Assembly (NCBI GenBank): GCA_024362935.1 | Contig: JANCRA010000003.1 | Span: 39,183,291-39,247,290 of the forward strand | Source of the DNA: Setophaga petechia | Taxonomy: Eukaryota > Chordata > Aves > Passeriformes > Parulidae | DNA: 64,000 bases | Reading direction: 5' to 3' | Part shown: one piece after another, positions 26,640 through 39,950 of the stretch | Layout of the letters: every line of letters starts with the position of its first letter | Numbering within the stretch: position 1 is the stretch's first letter | Made by a program: the position numbers and the translations under genes | The notes under the pieces: model-generated | Seen by the model: only the letters and a program-made list of their open reading frames with translations | Databases searched by the model: none | Told to the model about the DNA's origin: nothing

Positions 26640-27190
26640 TCTTTATTTATGAGAACACCTGGAACACATGGCCCTCTGTCTCGGGGAGGATGATGAGCGA
26701 GTCAAGAATTTCTGGGTTAGGATTAAAGAGCAGAGCAGGCAGGGTGACACTGCAGGGGGTGTTTGTTACAGGACACCAGATCAGGAGGAGTAAGCGGATG
26801 AAGTCTTTTACAGACAACTGGCAGGAGCCTCACAGTCACACATCCTGGTTCTTATGGGTGGTTCCAGCCACCCCCATCTCTGCTGGGTGAGCTGAGCACA
26901 CACAGTGCACGAGGCTCCTGCAGAGCACTGATGTCAGCTTTCTAACACAGGTGGTGGAGAGGCCAGTGAGGAAAGATGTGCTGCTGGACCTTGTACTAAC
27001 TAACAACAAAGAACTGGCTGGGATGTGAATGTGGGGGGCAGCCTTGGCTGCAGCGACCATGACAAGGTGCAGCACAGGATCCTGCAAAGATAACTGATAT
27101 CTTCAGGCATCTCCTTGAAATAATCTCGTGGGAACATGCCCTAGAGGGAAGAGGGGTCCAAGAGAGGTGGCTAATACTCAAGGAACAGCA
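26640..27190 (+). mobile_element. CR1 LINE internal fragment, endonuclease region
   Basis: A degenerate piece of CR1 ORF2 on the plus strand. In shifting frames one can read GVCYRTPDQEE, a stop, then ADE; further on LDLVLTNNKEL and GGSLGCSDHDKVQ (about 27033-27072), the SDH motif of the APE-like endonuclease domain. Several stops and frame shifts show it is dead. The fragment lacks the CR1 3' end. Homology fades after a stretch near 27150-27190 (gaggggtccaagagaggtgg). It is antisense to LRP5. Borders are approximate. Confidence 0.85.
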
Positions 27191-29064
27191 TGGCAGCTGT
27201 TCATACACTCAATTTTATATCCACCTTAACCTCTGAATTTCTACTATATCAATGTGTCTGCAATCATAACCTTAATACTCAAGTTACAAGTACTGTGAAG
27301 CAGAGGACCATCAAATACGTGCCTAGCAAGTGATAGCACAGCAATTACCAATATTACATGTATTTCTAGGATAACCAACATTACAAGCCTCATTGCATGG
27401 GAACAAACAGATAAGAATCAAATGCATATGTTTTGCCTCTTCACACGAGGGATTGCAGGCTCACCTTGGTTCACTGTAAACAAGTTCAGAGGAAGCAACC
27501 ATCAGTCTAAGGCCCAGATTGTGTCTAGAAATGCTGACTAGACAACAGGCTAAAAGACACTGTTAACACCCCCTAAAACTCACAAGTAGTACCAAAACAT
27601 CCTTCACTTCCTCACAGCAGCAATAATTAGACTCAGATTTATCTCCAGCTCTGTGATAGGTTCACCTCTGCATAAGACCATGTACTTATTTGCACTCAAA
27701 GTATTATTTTGACCAGGAACAGGACAGCCCAGCCACCTTGAATCAACTACATGACTAGAATCTTCTTGCAAATCAAAAGAAACAATTTGTTTCGGACATG
27801 TCCAGCTGCTGTGACTTTTTCTCCAGGTAAACACTACTGCAGATACACTCCCAACCTCAGTTCTGTCCCATGGACATAGACGGCTAAAAATAAACAGGAA
27901 GAAGAAAACTTCTCCCTGCTGATCCAGCGAACAAAAAGAAAATCTTCAGTTCACAACTGAGACATTTTGTTGGTAGTTGAATGAGATATCTCCTGGTAAT
28001 TTCTTCTATTTTCTAACATACCTCTAACTGAGGCTTGTGGGGGGAAAGAAATAATAAGAGGAATGAGCTACCTGGTTAATTCTGTAGGGATGCTTAAAAT
28101 CAAGTGAAATATTACACCAAAAGACTCTTGACAGACATGCACCTACATCCTTCAACAATAAAATACACAAGAACAGAGAAAATGTTACCACAGCATGTAT
28201 CACGAAGTTACACCCCCACTTGAAAGCCTGTAATAGATTGTTATCAGAGGTAATTTTTGATAGGTGCAAAAAATCCTGTCTTTTATTACAACACAGTTTA
28301 AAATTACAGTTGGCTATAACTGTATTTGACTCCATTAACAAATTTCTGCTAGAGAGAAAGAGTTGGCAGCAGGCTCTGAGCACAACACCAAGAGGTGAGA
28401 ACTTGACACTGGTTCTCTCTAAAAACCTGGACAAACACGCTTGTCTGGCTCATTAGTTTTATCTGTATCATGGAGGTATTTTGATTATTAATGTTGGTAG
28501 GAATGTTTTCAAGGCTGCAGAAGTGTTGTGCTGTGACTTGCCCAGTGTTATCCTAGATACCCTAGAATCTGCTTAACACATTACAGCCATTTACCTAGTG
28601 CTGAAGTGCTGTAACATACATTTAATTAACTTCATCTTCAAAACCTCTCTCGCTGCAGTCACTTCTCTAACCACACGATCAAGAGATTCCCAACAGAACT
28701 GCTAACTGTTACAACATGATCATTTATAACACCACACAATGAACAAAAGCCTTTTTGGAGGGGAGTGGGAAATGCAAGCTATTCCAACATCACAATTGCA
28801 GTAACCAAACACTTCAGCAGAAGTTTATGAGAAGTTCTCTATGAAAACCTTAAATAGAAAACCAGGAGGAACTGATCAACCTAAATCTTCCATTCAGAAA
28901 GCATTTTAAAATACCCATACTCAAATTGCTTTACTTTTTCAACTGGTTTAAATTTTGAACTGCTTATTTTTCTCTATTCAGCTCAAGCTTTCTGCAAACC
29001 TTCAAGAGAAATGTTTAGTAGATCTAATTACCATAAGAGCTGATGAGCTGTTCTGGTTGACATA

Positions 29065-29212
29065 CAATCACAGAAAGGTTTGGGTTGGAAGGGACCTTGA
29101 AGACCATCTAACTCCAACTCCTCTGTCAGAGGCAGGGATGCCACCCACTAGATCAGGTTGCTCAGAATCCCACCCAACCTGGCCTTGAACTCTTCCAGGG
29201 ATGGGGCATCAG
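29065..29212 (-). mobile_element. CR1 LINE 3' end fragment
   Basis: The plus strand carries the reverse complement of the CR1 3' terminus: atcacagaaaggtttgggtt, ggaagggaccttgaagacca, tagatcaggttgctcagaat, then cttccagggatggggcatc. The element is therefore on the minus strand, with its 3' end at 29065 and a 5' truncation at about 29212. Sense to LRP5. Confidence 0.95.
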
Positions 29213-32200
29213 AACAACATCTGAGTTTACAAAAAAAAACCCCAAAAACAAATAAGAATACTCTAAACTCTATTTGCAATTAATAAATCCTACAGAAACA
29301 GGTTAGGAGACATTTTTTTTGGCACTTACACAAGGTGCTTTCCTGCCATACCCAGAAATCAGTATTTTGAATGTCTATGCTAGGATATCACTCTTGCTTT
29401 GATTTGTGCTCTTGTTATTAAAAATTCATGCTTCACTGTTGGAAATGGCAACTGTATTCTAGTTGCAAAACTAACTGCAATCAGAGCTGACAGCAGCAAA
29501 ACAGGCCATCTCACCAGCTTGACAAGACCCTTTTTTATTCTACCCTTGGCCCACTTCACGTTTGACAAGTAACAAGACATCTATAACACAGTAACAAATG
29601 CTCCAATTTATTCACCCAACCTAAACATGTGGACGGCAGCGCCTGCCTCTGTTAATCTTTGCCAGAAAAGGCCACGCTATTCCTTTCCCATTTGTCTGTC
29701 TGCTAATTAGGCTAGAACAATGACCTATTGTAGGACTCATCCCCCAGTTTTATGTATATGCATGAGCATGCACCTGCATGTACAGACTCAGTCTCATTAC
29801 AAACAATTCTGGAAATCTCTAGACTTGTGGGGAGAAAAATCAGATACACTCTAAAAACAGGAAAGGTTTTAGCTCTGCTCCAAAGAACAAAATGGTAAGT
29901 GCTTTCTGAAAAGAGTGTGTTAGAAGTACTTTGACTGCAGGCAACTCCCTTACAAGCTGTTTCAGCACAGCTACCTCAGCACTCTTGATAAACAAAATAG
30001 ATTTGTCAAAACAGCAAGGGATTTTGTTGGTTGCTGCAATACAGTGAATTATCTAGCAAACTTCCAGTGTACGGCAAAAGGGGGCCAGAGTATGGTTTTG
30101 GGAGAAAACATGGAGTGTAGGAATACTGGTAACACTGCCATGATGTTTAATAATCTTTTCAATATTCAAAACAACTATGACAGCTTGCACAAGGGTTTAA
30201 CACTAGTCACTCTTCACACCAAAAGAAAAATGATGTAATGAAACTGACTGGATATAAATCAACAAAACTCTGTAAAATCCCCTGCTTGCTCCTCAACCTC
30301 CTCAGAAAACAGTAATATTTAAGGAGTTGAAAGAAACTTTAGCAATACCTAGAAATAAATGGAAAATCTTTTTATACTTTCTTCGTGGTTACCTTACTAG
30401 AGCCAGTTGCAACATGAACAGCACTATGCATTCCAGTTCAGGCTTTTATTAATCTTCCAGTCTGAGAGGAAGACAGGACTGCTTCTTCTTACTGCGTGAC
30501 AGTGGTGGGCTGGGAAAGGCTGCCCAGGTCCTCTCCAACTGGACATTGCACATGCAATTTAAAACCAAGGACTGCATGCAGTGGGAGTGTGCAACCAGCA
30601 AAATAGAAACAGGAAAGGTTTCGTTGAAAGAATGTTTTGAGTGGCCACATTCAGACAGGACTTGATTTAATTGAAAGGTAAGTAAGCATAAGGAAAACTA
30701 ACAATTGTGACAAAGAACGGAAATACCAGAGCACTTACGTAACTCATAAATTACATCATTTCTGTCTGCATGGTACAGGGGAAAGCTATTGTCTCCTGTT
30801 TCTTCCACTATCACAGCAGCAGACTTCTAACTTTGCCTGAGCCAGAAAAAACACCTACAAATCAGAGTTTTGACACATTCACACAGCCACCAAAATGAAA
30901 TCCCACAAATGGAGTATTAGTTAAAGTGCACAGCTGATAAGATCACTAGCACAAAGCAGCTGACTAGGACAAAAGTAATGTTCCTTCCAGAAAAAGCTGT
31001 TGCAAGACAGAAATCACAGTTACCCTGTTCTAGTTTAGAATGAAGTTTCTGTGACACATATTCAGTTTTACATGCCCAGCACTATACTTGTGAGCACAAT
31101 GGTTTGAGAAGTTACTGACAGAGGAGTAGACAACTCTTCAGAAGATTTCCTCAAAACAGCATTAAAATAAGTCATAAATGCATTGGTATTAGCCAGAACC
31201 AAAGGTCAGCACAGCCATCTGGCTACTGCTGTACCAAGCAAAGAAGCTGCCCTTACACACAGCTTTCCTCCAAAGAGCTCAAAACACTTGAACAACTAAG
31301 TCTTACCCTGCCCTGGGGTCTGTATATTCTCTGTGTCCTTTAAAAATAGAGAAGAGAAAGTTGGAAATGTTAAGTGGTAAATCTGTTACCTCATGGATAT
31401 CACACTCCCAGCTTCTACTCTTTATTAACAAAAGAAAAATTAACATCCCTTGGCACAGAGTTCTTAATAACAGCTCACTGCAAGCCATAGGAAGAAGGAT
31501 GGGCCAAGAAAAAGTCTGCCAAAAATCCCTACTGCTAGAAAAAGGGTGGGCTTTGGATTGTGGTGTTTCCTCACAAAGCAAAATTTTCAAGTGTATGTGT
31601 ACCTGCTCTCTGCTGGAGATACACAATTCCACTGGCTCAGAGCAAGGAATCACTGACTTTGGAACTGAAATTCATTTTACCACCTAGTTTCTGTTAAACT
31701 GAGTTTTGGCAGTAACACCTCAAATGCACAGAGACAAGAATCAAAAATTCATTACAACTCAACAATATACATAATTAATATATTTTAAAAATGAACAAAA
31801 ATACAGTAAGTTTTCTACAATCCCACTTCTATTGACTTCTAATTGCAGATGTTTCCCATTCAGCAAGAGACTTTGAATATATTAGGTTTCTTTCCACTGT
31901 TGTCATCCTTTACACAAACATAAATAAATATTTACACCCCATGAGCCCTCTCTGAGACTGAAAACTGTGCAATGCTTTGAAATTTAAGCATTATTTACTA
32001 TGTGCCAAGGCTGATGGAGGCCCAGAAAATTCAATTCTAAACTGACACAATCAAGGAAAAAGCGAAACAGCAAAACAAAACAGACAAAAGAAGATACAAA
32101 CAGCTGCAAATTAGGGTTTGCAAATCTAGGGAGAGTCTCAATCCCACATTGATGCAGTAAAACAGAGAGACAGCCACCCAGTGCTTGAAGAAGCAGTCAA

Positions 32201-32414
32201 GCCACAGCAGCTTAGGCAGTTTTCACTGGGTCTTGGTGACTTTGCCTGTGTATGTTCCCAGCACAAAGAGAATGCAAGATAACAAAGTTTACATATAAAC
32301 CTTTTCAGTGCAGACCCAGGGTGTGGTTCTTTTGCAGCATAAAACCAGATTCAATCCAGAGACTCAACAGAGCTGAAAAGGGAGAGCTTCGCTATTTCCT
32401 TTATAGGCACACAC

Positions 32415-32464
32415 CAAAAAGGAAAAAAAAAAAAAAAAACCAAAACAAAATCAAAACAAAAAAT
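32415..32464. repeat. A-rich low-complexity run
   Basis: Seventeen uninterrupted A (32423-32439) followed by caaaa-type units. No retroelement body is recognised next to it. Confidence 0.8.
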
Positions 32465-35054
32465 CCCTAACCACAAAAATAAGCTCTAACTAGACAGTGT
32501 TTCAGAGTCCTGGAAAGTAGTCATCAATTTGAAACATGCACCAGCAAAGCTTGAAAAGAAAGTTTCATTCACCATAGCCCAGGAGAACCACCGACAACAG
32601 TACTAGAAGATGACGTGGCAGACCTTCAAGAATGCTCCTCAATCCCTCCAGGTTTGTTCCTTATGGCATGTTTCTAATGGCCTTTATCCAGTGAAATTAT
32701 AAATAAGGCCATTTCCATATGAGGCTATTTCATTTTGTCGCTACACAAAGTGGTCCCCATTCAGAAACATAAAAGTTGCTATGAATAGAAAAGAATGTAA
32801 TCTTTTCATATAAATCAAATAAACTCATCAACATAACACACTAAATAAAGCAAGGGGAGGGAAAACAGACTCAAAACAAAGATCTACACATGAACGAAAG
32901 GGGAAAAAACTCACACACTAAATGGAGTGGAATGAGAAGAGGTAGATTTCCCTCTAGATTTCCCAAACTCTCAGGAACCCATTACTGAACAGTTTTTAAT
33001 TACAAACTTGCAATTTCAACAATTCCTGGATAAGCACAGGAATTACAATACACCTTTGGGAGTGCAATAGGGAGAGAAGGAGTGAAGAAAAAGTCATCCA
33101 TCAGTTCTGGATAATGTTTCCCTACAGTAGCCAAACACCAGGCACAGGGCAGAAGACACCTAAGAAATCAAAGCACCTTGCAACCAAAAGCCAATGGTTT
33201 TCCACAGCTGCATTTCAATCACAGAGTTGTCAACAGGGAGAGACAGATACCCAGTCTAGGCAATAAGGTAAAATACAGTTCTCATTTGGCCTTTGTATCT
33301 CATGACAAAAAAATTAGGACACGAGTGCTACTTCCCAATACAGCTCCAAATCAATGATAGAATGTAATAAAAATTTATCTACTTAGACATGAGGTTCCTC
33401 TTCCAGCATCTTTTAAGTGCTAGAATACTCCAGACAGTTACTCACACAATGTCAGCAGAAGTTTTATCAGGTATTTGAAAGAACTGATTCTACAGCAGTT
33501 ATCCTAAATAACAAATACCTCCCTGACCGTTCCCTTTCTTAAAAAAGGCTGTTTCTCTCAAATTAATGGCAGATCTACTTCATCAGAAAGTCTGGATTAA
33601 TCCATAGTGTTCCTCTTATTTATCAAGAAGACATGCTAGCAAAGAAACCTTCTCTGGTGGTTAAATGGCATGAAGTAAGTACTTCATCATGAAGGTATTT
33701 GTCTGCCAGCTTGTCTTGCTTGGAAGCTGTAATAAATTCCTGATTGCTCACCAAGGAACCGCAGACAAAACTTTTAAAACATACAATGTGCACCAGAAAT
33801 ACACAGGAGATGAGAAGAAAGAGCCTTAGCATTTCTTCCTTCAATATTCTTCTGTCTCCTGCATATTAAAAAACCACTGTACATATTATGCAGTATTAGC
33901 CAGCAGGTTCCAAAAACAGTTTTCTATTTCACAACGTGCAGAATGGCAAAGAGAAATAAGACACTGGGAATGGCAGCCAACCCTGATCAACTGCCTCAAC
34001 AACAGGGTCCAGGATAGAAAAAGGTAGCTGACTTCAAACACCTGAAGCAAGTATTTTCTTTTCCAGTTACCAAGCTGTGGGGGCCTTTTCCTGGTTGTCA
34101 TTTGGGAGAACAGAATTTCCTCATTTATTTGAGAAACTGCAGCTGTCACACTTCGCTCACAGAAACCCTACAACTTCTAACACCACACAAGACTAACTCA
34201 CAGCCAAACTCCCATTTTCAAGCAAAGAGCAGTTGCCTTCCACTGGAGAAATGCCTCTGCTGAGTTGAGGTCAATGTACCACCTCTCAAATGGCCACTGA
34301 CATTCTAACATAGCAGGGACAGTATTATTGCAAAAAAGCAGCTGGTTAGTTACAACATCTAGACTGAGATACCTAAAAGGAGCCAGCTTTCTACAAAGTG
34401 CCCATCAGCTGAGGTACATTTGAAGAGTGGGAGCAGAAGAGGGAAGAAATTCTCCTTGTTACCACTTTAAAACAACCAAACTCCTGCCACTGAATATATA
34501 TAAGGTTCTAAAAATGAGTAACTTTTTCATTTGACTCACATTATGCTTAAAACTCAATATACAGCAGCAGTTCTCATGATGGCTTTAAGGAATGCTCATG
34601 CTTATGCATAGCAAGAGTTTAATTTCCACATCTCAAGCAGTGCAAACCCCTTTTTCTATAGGGGTAGATTTGCTGTGGTAAAGAAGCCACTAAGATAATT
34701 GTGAATTCAGGTACGTGTCTCACTGTGAAACCTGCCAACTACCTCAGCATTAAGGCAAGCCACTAGCAGGAAGTGATGCAATTGTGGGTATTTATCCCTA
34801 ATATATTTTTTGTACAGCCTTTAGGGAAAGGCCCCTTATAGGAGCAATTCATTACCAAGCATTGCATTGGTAGCATCAGCTCACAAATCTGTGCCCCGGC
34901 ACATGGACATTCACTTTTTCTGAGTTCAGTAATAACATCAGTGTGAGCAGAAGCTGAGGTACCATTTGGATATGGTTGCTTTTGCAGCCAAATTCTTTGT
35001 CTTCAGCTATGGCAGAGGATCATTTATGCATCTATAGCCCTTCCTGGGGACAGT

Positions 35055-35138
35055 TTTGCTTGGTTTACTTAGAATCACACAATATCTCAAGTTGTATTTG
35101 CTTGGTCTACTTAGAATCACAGAATATCTCCAGTTGTA
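35055..35138 (+). repeat. 42 bp tandem duplication
   Basis: Two adjacent 42 bp units (35055-35096 and 35097-35138) differ at three positions. Each contains the aatcacagaatatctc type of sequence found at CR1 3' ends. Because 42 is divisible by three, an open frame across it shows the repeated LGLLRIT..YL.LY, which I regard as chance. Confidence 0.9.
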
Positions 35139-35230
35139 TTACTTAACTATTGAGTCCTACTGGCTGCTCTCTGCAGGACCACCTAAAACTCAACCCTGTG
35201 ATCAAGAACATCGTCCAGACATGCCCTGGC
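35055..35230 (-). mobile_element. Probable CR1 3' fragment with duplicated terminus
   Basis: The plus strand from about 35110 resembles the reverse complement of a bird CR1 3' region: agaatcacagaatatctcca, gagtcctact, ctctgcaggaccacc, catcgtccagac. The match is diverged but colinear. The terminal part is duplicated in tandem (see 35055-35138). The right border is uncertain. Confidence 0.6.
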
Positions 35231-37019
35231 TTAGATCTACACTGAGCCAATGACCAGTGTATTAAGGAACATACTTTACTTAGCACTGCCCTTACTTCCA
35301 GGCATCACTTCTTTGTGCAAAATTCAAAATATCAAAAGCACTCCTCCAAAACTGTGGCACACTTGGATGTTGCATTTGTCATGTCATCTACTCTGCATGG
35401 CATGCAGACACATCTATACCTCAACCTCCCTTATGCCTTCTTACCAAGAGGCCTCTCACATTGCTTTCAAACACAAGAAAGGCAACAGAATCATGACCTT
35501 TCCCAGCACAAATGGAAAAACAATAAATCAGAGTAAAATTAAATCTCCAAGAAAGAGAGTCCAGTGTCACAGAAAGGCTTGACTTGTTCTGGTTTGTGTT
35601 TTTTCGTGGAAGCAAGTAAAAAAGTGTTCCTCTTAATAGAGATTTAAATTTGGTTATAGAGGAATTTAAATATGTAAAACGGATCAAGAATTAATGATAT
35701 TCAGGCCACGTGAAATTGCTGCAATGAATTTGCATAATGAGTAAAGTAAAATTTTGTAGCATTTACTGAAATATTTCATCTATATACTGCAGCAAGCATT
35801 ACATATTTAATGAGAAATAAAACAAAATCCTAAAAAATACTTTTTTTAAAACTAAGGGTCCAGAAGCTTCCAGAAGCTGCATGAATCTGGACTAATTCTG
35901 ACATTGTGTAGCTCTGAGTGTCATTGCTGAAGTTAAAAAAAATAGAATAAAAAAAGAACATTAGCTGAAGTCCCAGTTTATCCAACCTATTACAGCTTCC
36001 CAGCCAGAGAGCCAAGCTAGTAAAGACTTTTGAGAGCAAGGTGTGAAATATTGAAAATATTTTGCAGGTATCAGCCCTGGATAATAGGTTTTAAAATGCT
36101 ATCCAACTAATTCTAGTTCATATACTTTGACTAACTTGATACTATGATATCAGAAAATTATGTGCAATGAGAATAAGAACCTTTGGGAATGCAACTCTGA
36201 CAGGCAGAGGGAATTCAGGAAGTCAAGTGATTGCTTACAGGAAATATATCCACTTAGAAAAAAGATGAGGGTTTTGGCACTCCTTTAGAAGGTCTGCAGT
36301 GATAGCTGTATGCCAGTGATACTGAACACAGCAGAAAGAAATTATATATTTTCCAGAAACATAAGAGAAACATGCTGCTGAACGCTGTTTACAAAAAACA
36401 GCTCAGTCTTGGAAGGATGCAGACACATAGCTGCTGTACAGGAGATTGGGATCAGGGTTTAATCACAGCTGGCAAGATACACAAAAAACATCTGAACTTC
36501 CCTGAATGTTACTGACCTGAACCACATGGTCAAGCCACAGAAGGAAGGAAAAAGCAGAGGGAGTCATCCAATATTTTGAGACTGCAGCTTTGCCCAGCAA
36601 AGCAAAACAAACCTGCTCCACAAAGGCAGAACAGGGTGCAAAGATCCAGTTCCATTTTATCTGGAAACATTCGCTTCAAGTGGTACAAGTTACACCAAAG
36701 GTGCACAAGAGCTGGAGTGAGAAACAGATAAATTCATGTCATTCACTGTGTGCAATGAGAAGCATGAGGAAAGTCTATCTGCTCAAAAGAGGCGACAAGG
36801 TATCACCTGAAGTATCTTCCAGGTAAAAATGGAGCAAATAATTTACTGTTGGAGACAAGACAGCCATCAATACATTTGTCTTTCTCACAACACTACAAAC
36901 TACCACTGACCCACAGAACTCACTAAATCCTAGGAAGGGAACCTCAGGAGAGGAGAAAGAACAGGTTATTGAAAGGAGACATTGCACGCAAACAGAAGAC
37001 TCATGAATCAAAATCATCC

Positions 37020-37082
37020 TGTTCATAAAGAAAATAAATATGCACAATAAATAAATAAATATGTTCATAAAGAAAATAAATA
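37020..37082 (+). repeat. Short tandem duplication with (AAAT)n filler
   Basis: The 21-mer tgttcataaagaaaataaata occurs at 37020-37040 and exactly again at 37062-37082, a period of 42 bp, with an aataaataaataaat run between. Confidence 0.9.
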
Positions 37083-37107
37083 CTTCTAACAAAATCCTTA
37101 AGCAATG
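37081..37107 (+). repeat. 27 bp dispersed duplicate, copy 1
   Basis: tacttctaacaaaatcctta plus agcaatg here matches 39664-39690 at 26 of 27 positions. It starts exactly where the 21 bp repeat unit at 37062-37082 ends. Confidence 0.8.
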
Positions 37108-37325
37108 AAAGCAAGAAAAAATTCAGGATGGTCATAAATCAGCAAAATTACTAAAAGAAGGTCCCCAAGCTTGTGAAACTTCCCCTCTTTTGCTCTGCTT
37201 TTAACTGGCCTATTTGCGGGTAGAATTATACAACCCTTCTAAATGACTGCAACCAAATTTTTGTTCCTTTCTCAAATATTCATGCAATTGCTCAAGTTAG
37301 CTTAGGAAAGGCTTTCAAACAAATT

Positions 37326-37355
37326 AACAAAACAAACAAACAACCAAACAAAACA
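37326..37355. repeat. (AAAC)n simple repeat
   Basis: A run of caaa/caaaa units in intron 5. Confidence 0.75.
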
Positions 37356-37865
37356 CCAATCAAGAGAACTGAAGCTCCATTTGGAGACATGAAATTTCAC
37401 TAGTCAGTTTTTCTTGAAAGTTACAAGGTGTTACCAGCTCCTACTGACTAGGCCACTCTCCACAAGCACAACCAGAACCATCAGACTCTGACAGCCTTTA
37501 CAAACTGTGACTTCATTACCTTCTATGCCAGCAAGATTAGGTTCAGACACCCATCTAAAACCATGTATTTGACACATCCAACAAGACCATAGTGGTCCAA
37601 CACAACCTCCTAAGTAATTTCAAAGACCAGAGCTTGAATGTTCACTTTTCTAGGAGTATGTGGTCAGGAGCATCTGATTTACTTTCCAAAGTTATAAATC
37701 CCTTGCTTGTTGATATGGGAACTTTAATGTAGTGCAGAACATTTTCAAGCCAACAGAGGAAAACAGACCTAGCACCATGGGTCTGCAAAACAATAAATTT
37801 ACCTATTTACCTCCACAAAAGACATACACATTCCCAGAGGAGAACATACACTCAACGCCAGTTGC

Positions 37866-37888
37866 TATCTATCTGTCTGTCTATCTAT
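37866..37888. repeat. (TATC)/(TGTC) tetranucleotide microsatellite
   Basis: Units of tatc and tgtc in tandem, a short interrupted microsatellite. Confidence 0.75.
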
Positions 37889-39663
37889 AATCAATCATCT
37901 GTTATTAGTCATGGATATTTACCGTAAAGACAATTTTTAAAGATTTATTCAGAGCAACTCTTTAGAACCAGAGAGAAAAAGAACGAACACCAAAAGTATA
38001 AAACTACAGTAAAATGAACTATACTTCAACACAGGCACAATACTTAAGGTTCCAGCATATCAATGATTAGTTTAGTCAAAGCATAAAAATACAGAGTTTC
38101 AGAGTTTCATTATATACAGATGTAACTCAGCAAGACAAATACTGGCACAGCCTGTCCTTGATTTCACACTTTTTGTTAATTACCTAGGCCTTTTACCATT
38201 TGTAAAGAGCTACAGAGCTCTCTCATCTGAACATTACCAATGTATGTTTACGTCAATATTCAAGAGCTAAAATCACCTAAGCACCCCAGGGCTTTTCTGC
38301 TCAAGAATTCTTTCTGACAGATATATACAGGAATAACATTCTATAGTTACATTTGTACCAGTAAACTCCCCATGTGGACAGGGATTTTGAGAACAGAATG
38401 CTTTTCCCTTCTGCAGATAAACCCCCAGCAGCTTTTGTGAGATTCACTTAGCAGCCTGAAATCAAAGCAGCTCTCATATGCCCAAGTGACTCTGCACTTT
38501 TGCACCTCTGCCCAAGCCAAGAGGAACAAAGTGAAGACGTGGTCAACACCCGTGGGTCTGCAGCTCCTGCTACAACACCACTACAAAGGGCTCGTGTGGA
38601 GAACAAAAAGTCAGCTCCTTGCAACCAAGGAGTTAATTAGCAAGATGGGAAAGAGAAGCACATGGATGTTGGCATAAGGCAGACGGAGCAACAAAAGATG
38701 TGGAGCTTGGGAAAGAAATAATCCATAAAACTGAACGAAAAAGCTACATTCTTATGCAAAACCAGATTTCCTGTTCTCATCCCACTTTTTTGCCCTCCTT
38801 TGACAGAAAACCCTTGGCAGACTGTCTAGCCTGACAACGGAAAGGTGAAAGCACAGTATAAGCAGTTGGTCCTGCTTGCACTATCTGCCAAAATGCCAAA
38901 AGCAGGCTGACCTTCATTCCCACTGCCAGAAACATGAGGTCAATATGAACGTCTAAAAGGTTGTCCTGAGCTTTCAGTGAGGGGTTTTTAAAAGCTGTGA
39001 AAGGGAAACTCTCCAAAGCTGAAAGGAGTAAAGGGAAAAGTCTCTTAGCAGCTGCAAAACTACCTTATAAGCCTTTCAATTAGAGTAGGATGAGCTAATA
39101 AAACCGGCCCTTAAACCCTGGAGATTCAGTGTTTAAACTGTGCTTCTGGTTCACAAAAGAAAGGCATCTTATGCGTGCTCTAGTACACAGAGGAATCAAG
39201 TCACATCAGAAAATGATTATATTATTTGACTAGACTCAAAAGCACACTGGAGACAGGCATCAGAGTCAGCAGAACACTCTCCAAAACCTTCCCTGCTAGT
39301 GTTCTATCACCATATCAGTGTTAGCTCCCTGCTTTTCTAAGATGCATCTGTAAAAAAGACTTATCGATCAGTGAAAAAAACAAGATTTCAAAGTATACCA
39401 TAAGGTTCATTCAACCTGTGGATACAAAATATGCATCTAGTTGCACTGTCTAATTAAAAGGTATACTCCAGCTGTTATTCTCTAAACAACTTTTATTGGT
39501 GAAACACAACTCCCTCCTACTTGTCACGGCCCTCACCTAGAACAGTATTTTCTCAGTTAACAACTCAGCCACCACTGTTTTATCACAGACTTGTTCTGGA
39601 GGATGAATGGAAGGGAGGAGAAGCTTCCCCACTGTCCAAATGGAAAGATGTCCTACATTAACT

Positions 39664-39690
39664 TACTTCTAACAAAATCCTTCAGCAATG
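39664..39690 (+). repeat. 27 bp dispersed duplicate, copy 2
   Basis: Same orientation as 37081-37107, one mismatch. It lies about 260 bp from the exon 5 donor, inside intron 5. Confidence 0.8.
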
Positions 39691-39950
39691 GGTTCCACAT
39701 ACTACTTCATTCCTACAGAGAACTGACAACCCTAAAAATAGGTAAAATTCTCTGATTTCTACTACAAGGGATTACTTTATTCATAAAAACCACTGTCTTT
39801 GGTAGCTTAGTGGGAGGTCTGTATGCAAAATGACATTTCAGTTTATCAGGCAGCTCGCTCCTCTCAACTCAATTTTTCAAGGATCAGCTCTGAAGCAGTG
39901 AACCCAAAGCACACCAACACTGTGACTGTAGAAAAAAGCCAAGTTCCTAC

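Larger units (their letters stand above)
24727..39950 (-). other. LRP5: LRP5 intron 5 (15,224 bp)
   Basis: A phase 1 intron with donor gtagga and acceptor ctcctcag. Three CR1 pieces lie in it (26640-27190, 29065-29212, 35055-35230), together with A-rich low-complexity runs, a tetranucleotide microsatellite near 37870 and a pair of 27 bp dispersed duplicates (37081-37107 and 39664-39690). I see no exon, gene or RNA gene in the rest. Confidence 0.95.

Noticed and set aside
29620..29760. Conserved-looking stretch with homeodomain-like TAATTAG and SOX-like AACAATG cores
   Set aside because: These short motifs occur often in AT-rich introns, and nothing else in the sequence supports an element.
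32679..32724. Imperfect ggcctttat/ataaggcc inverted repeat next to a CArG-like CCATATGAGG
   Set aside because: The stem has a bulge and the CArG box has a mismatch; too weak to annotate.
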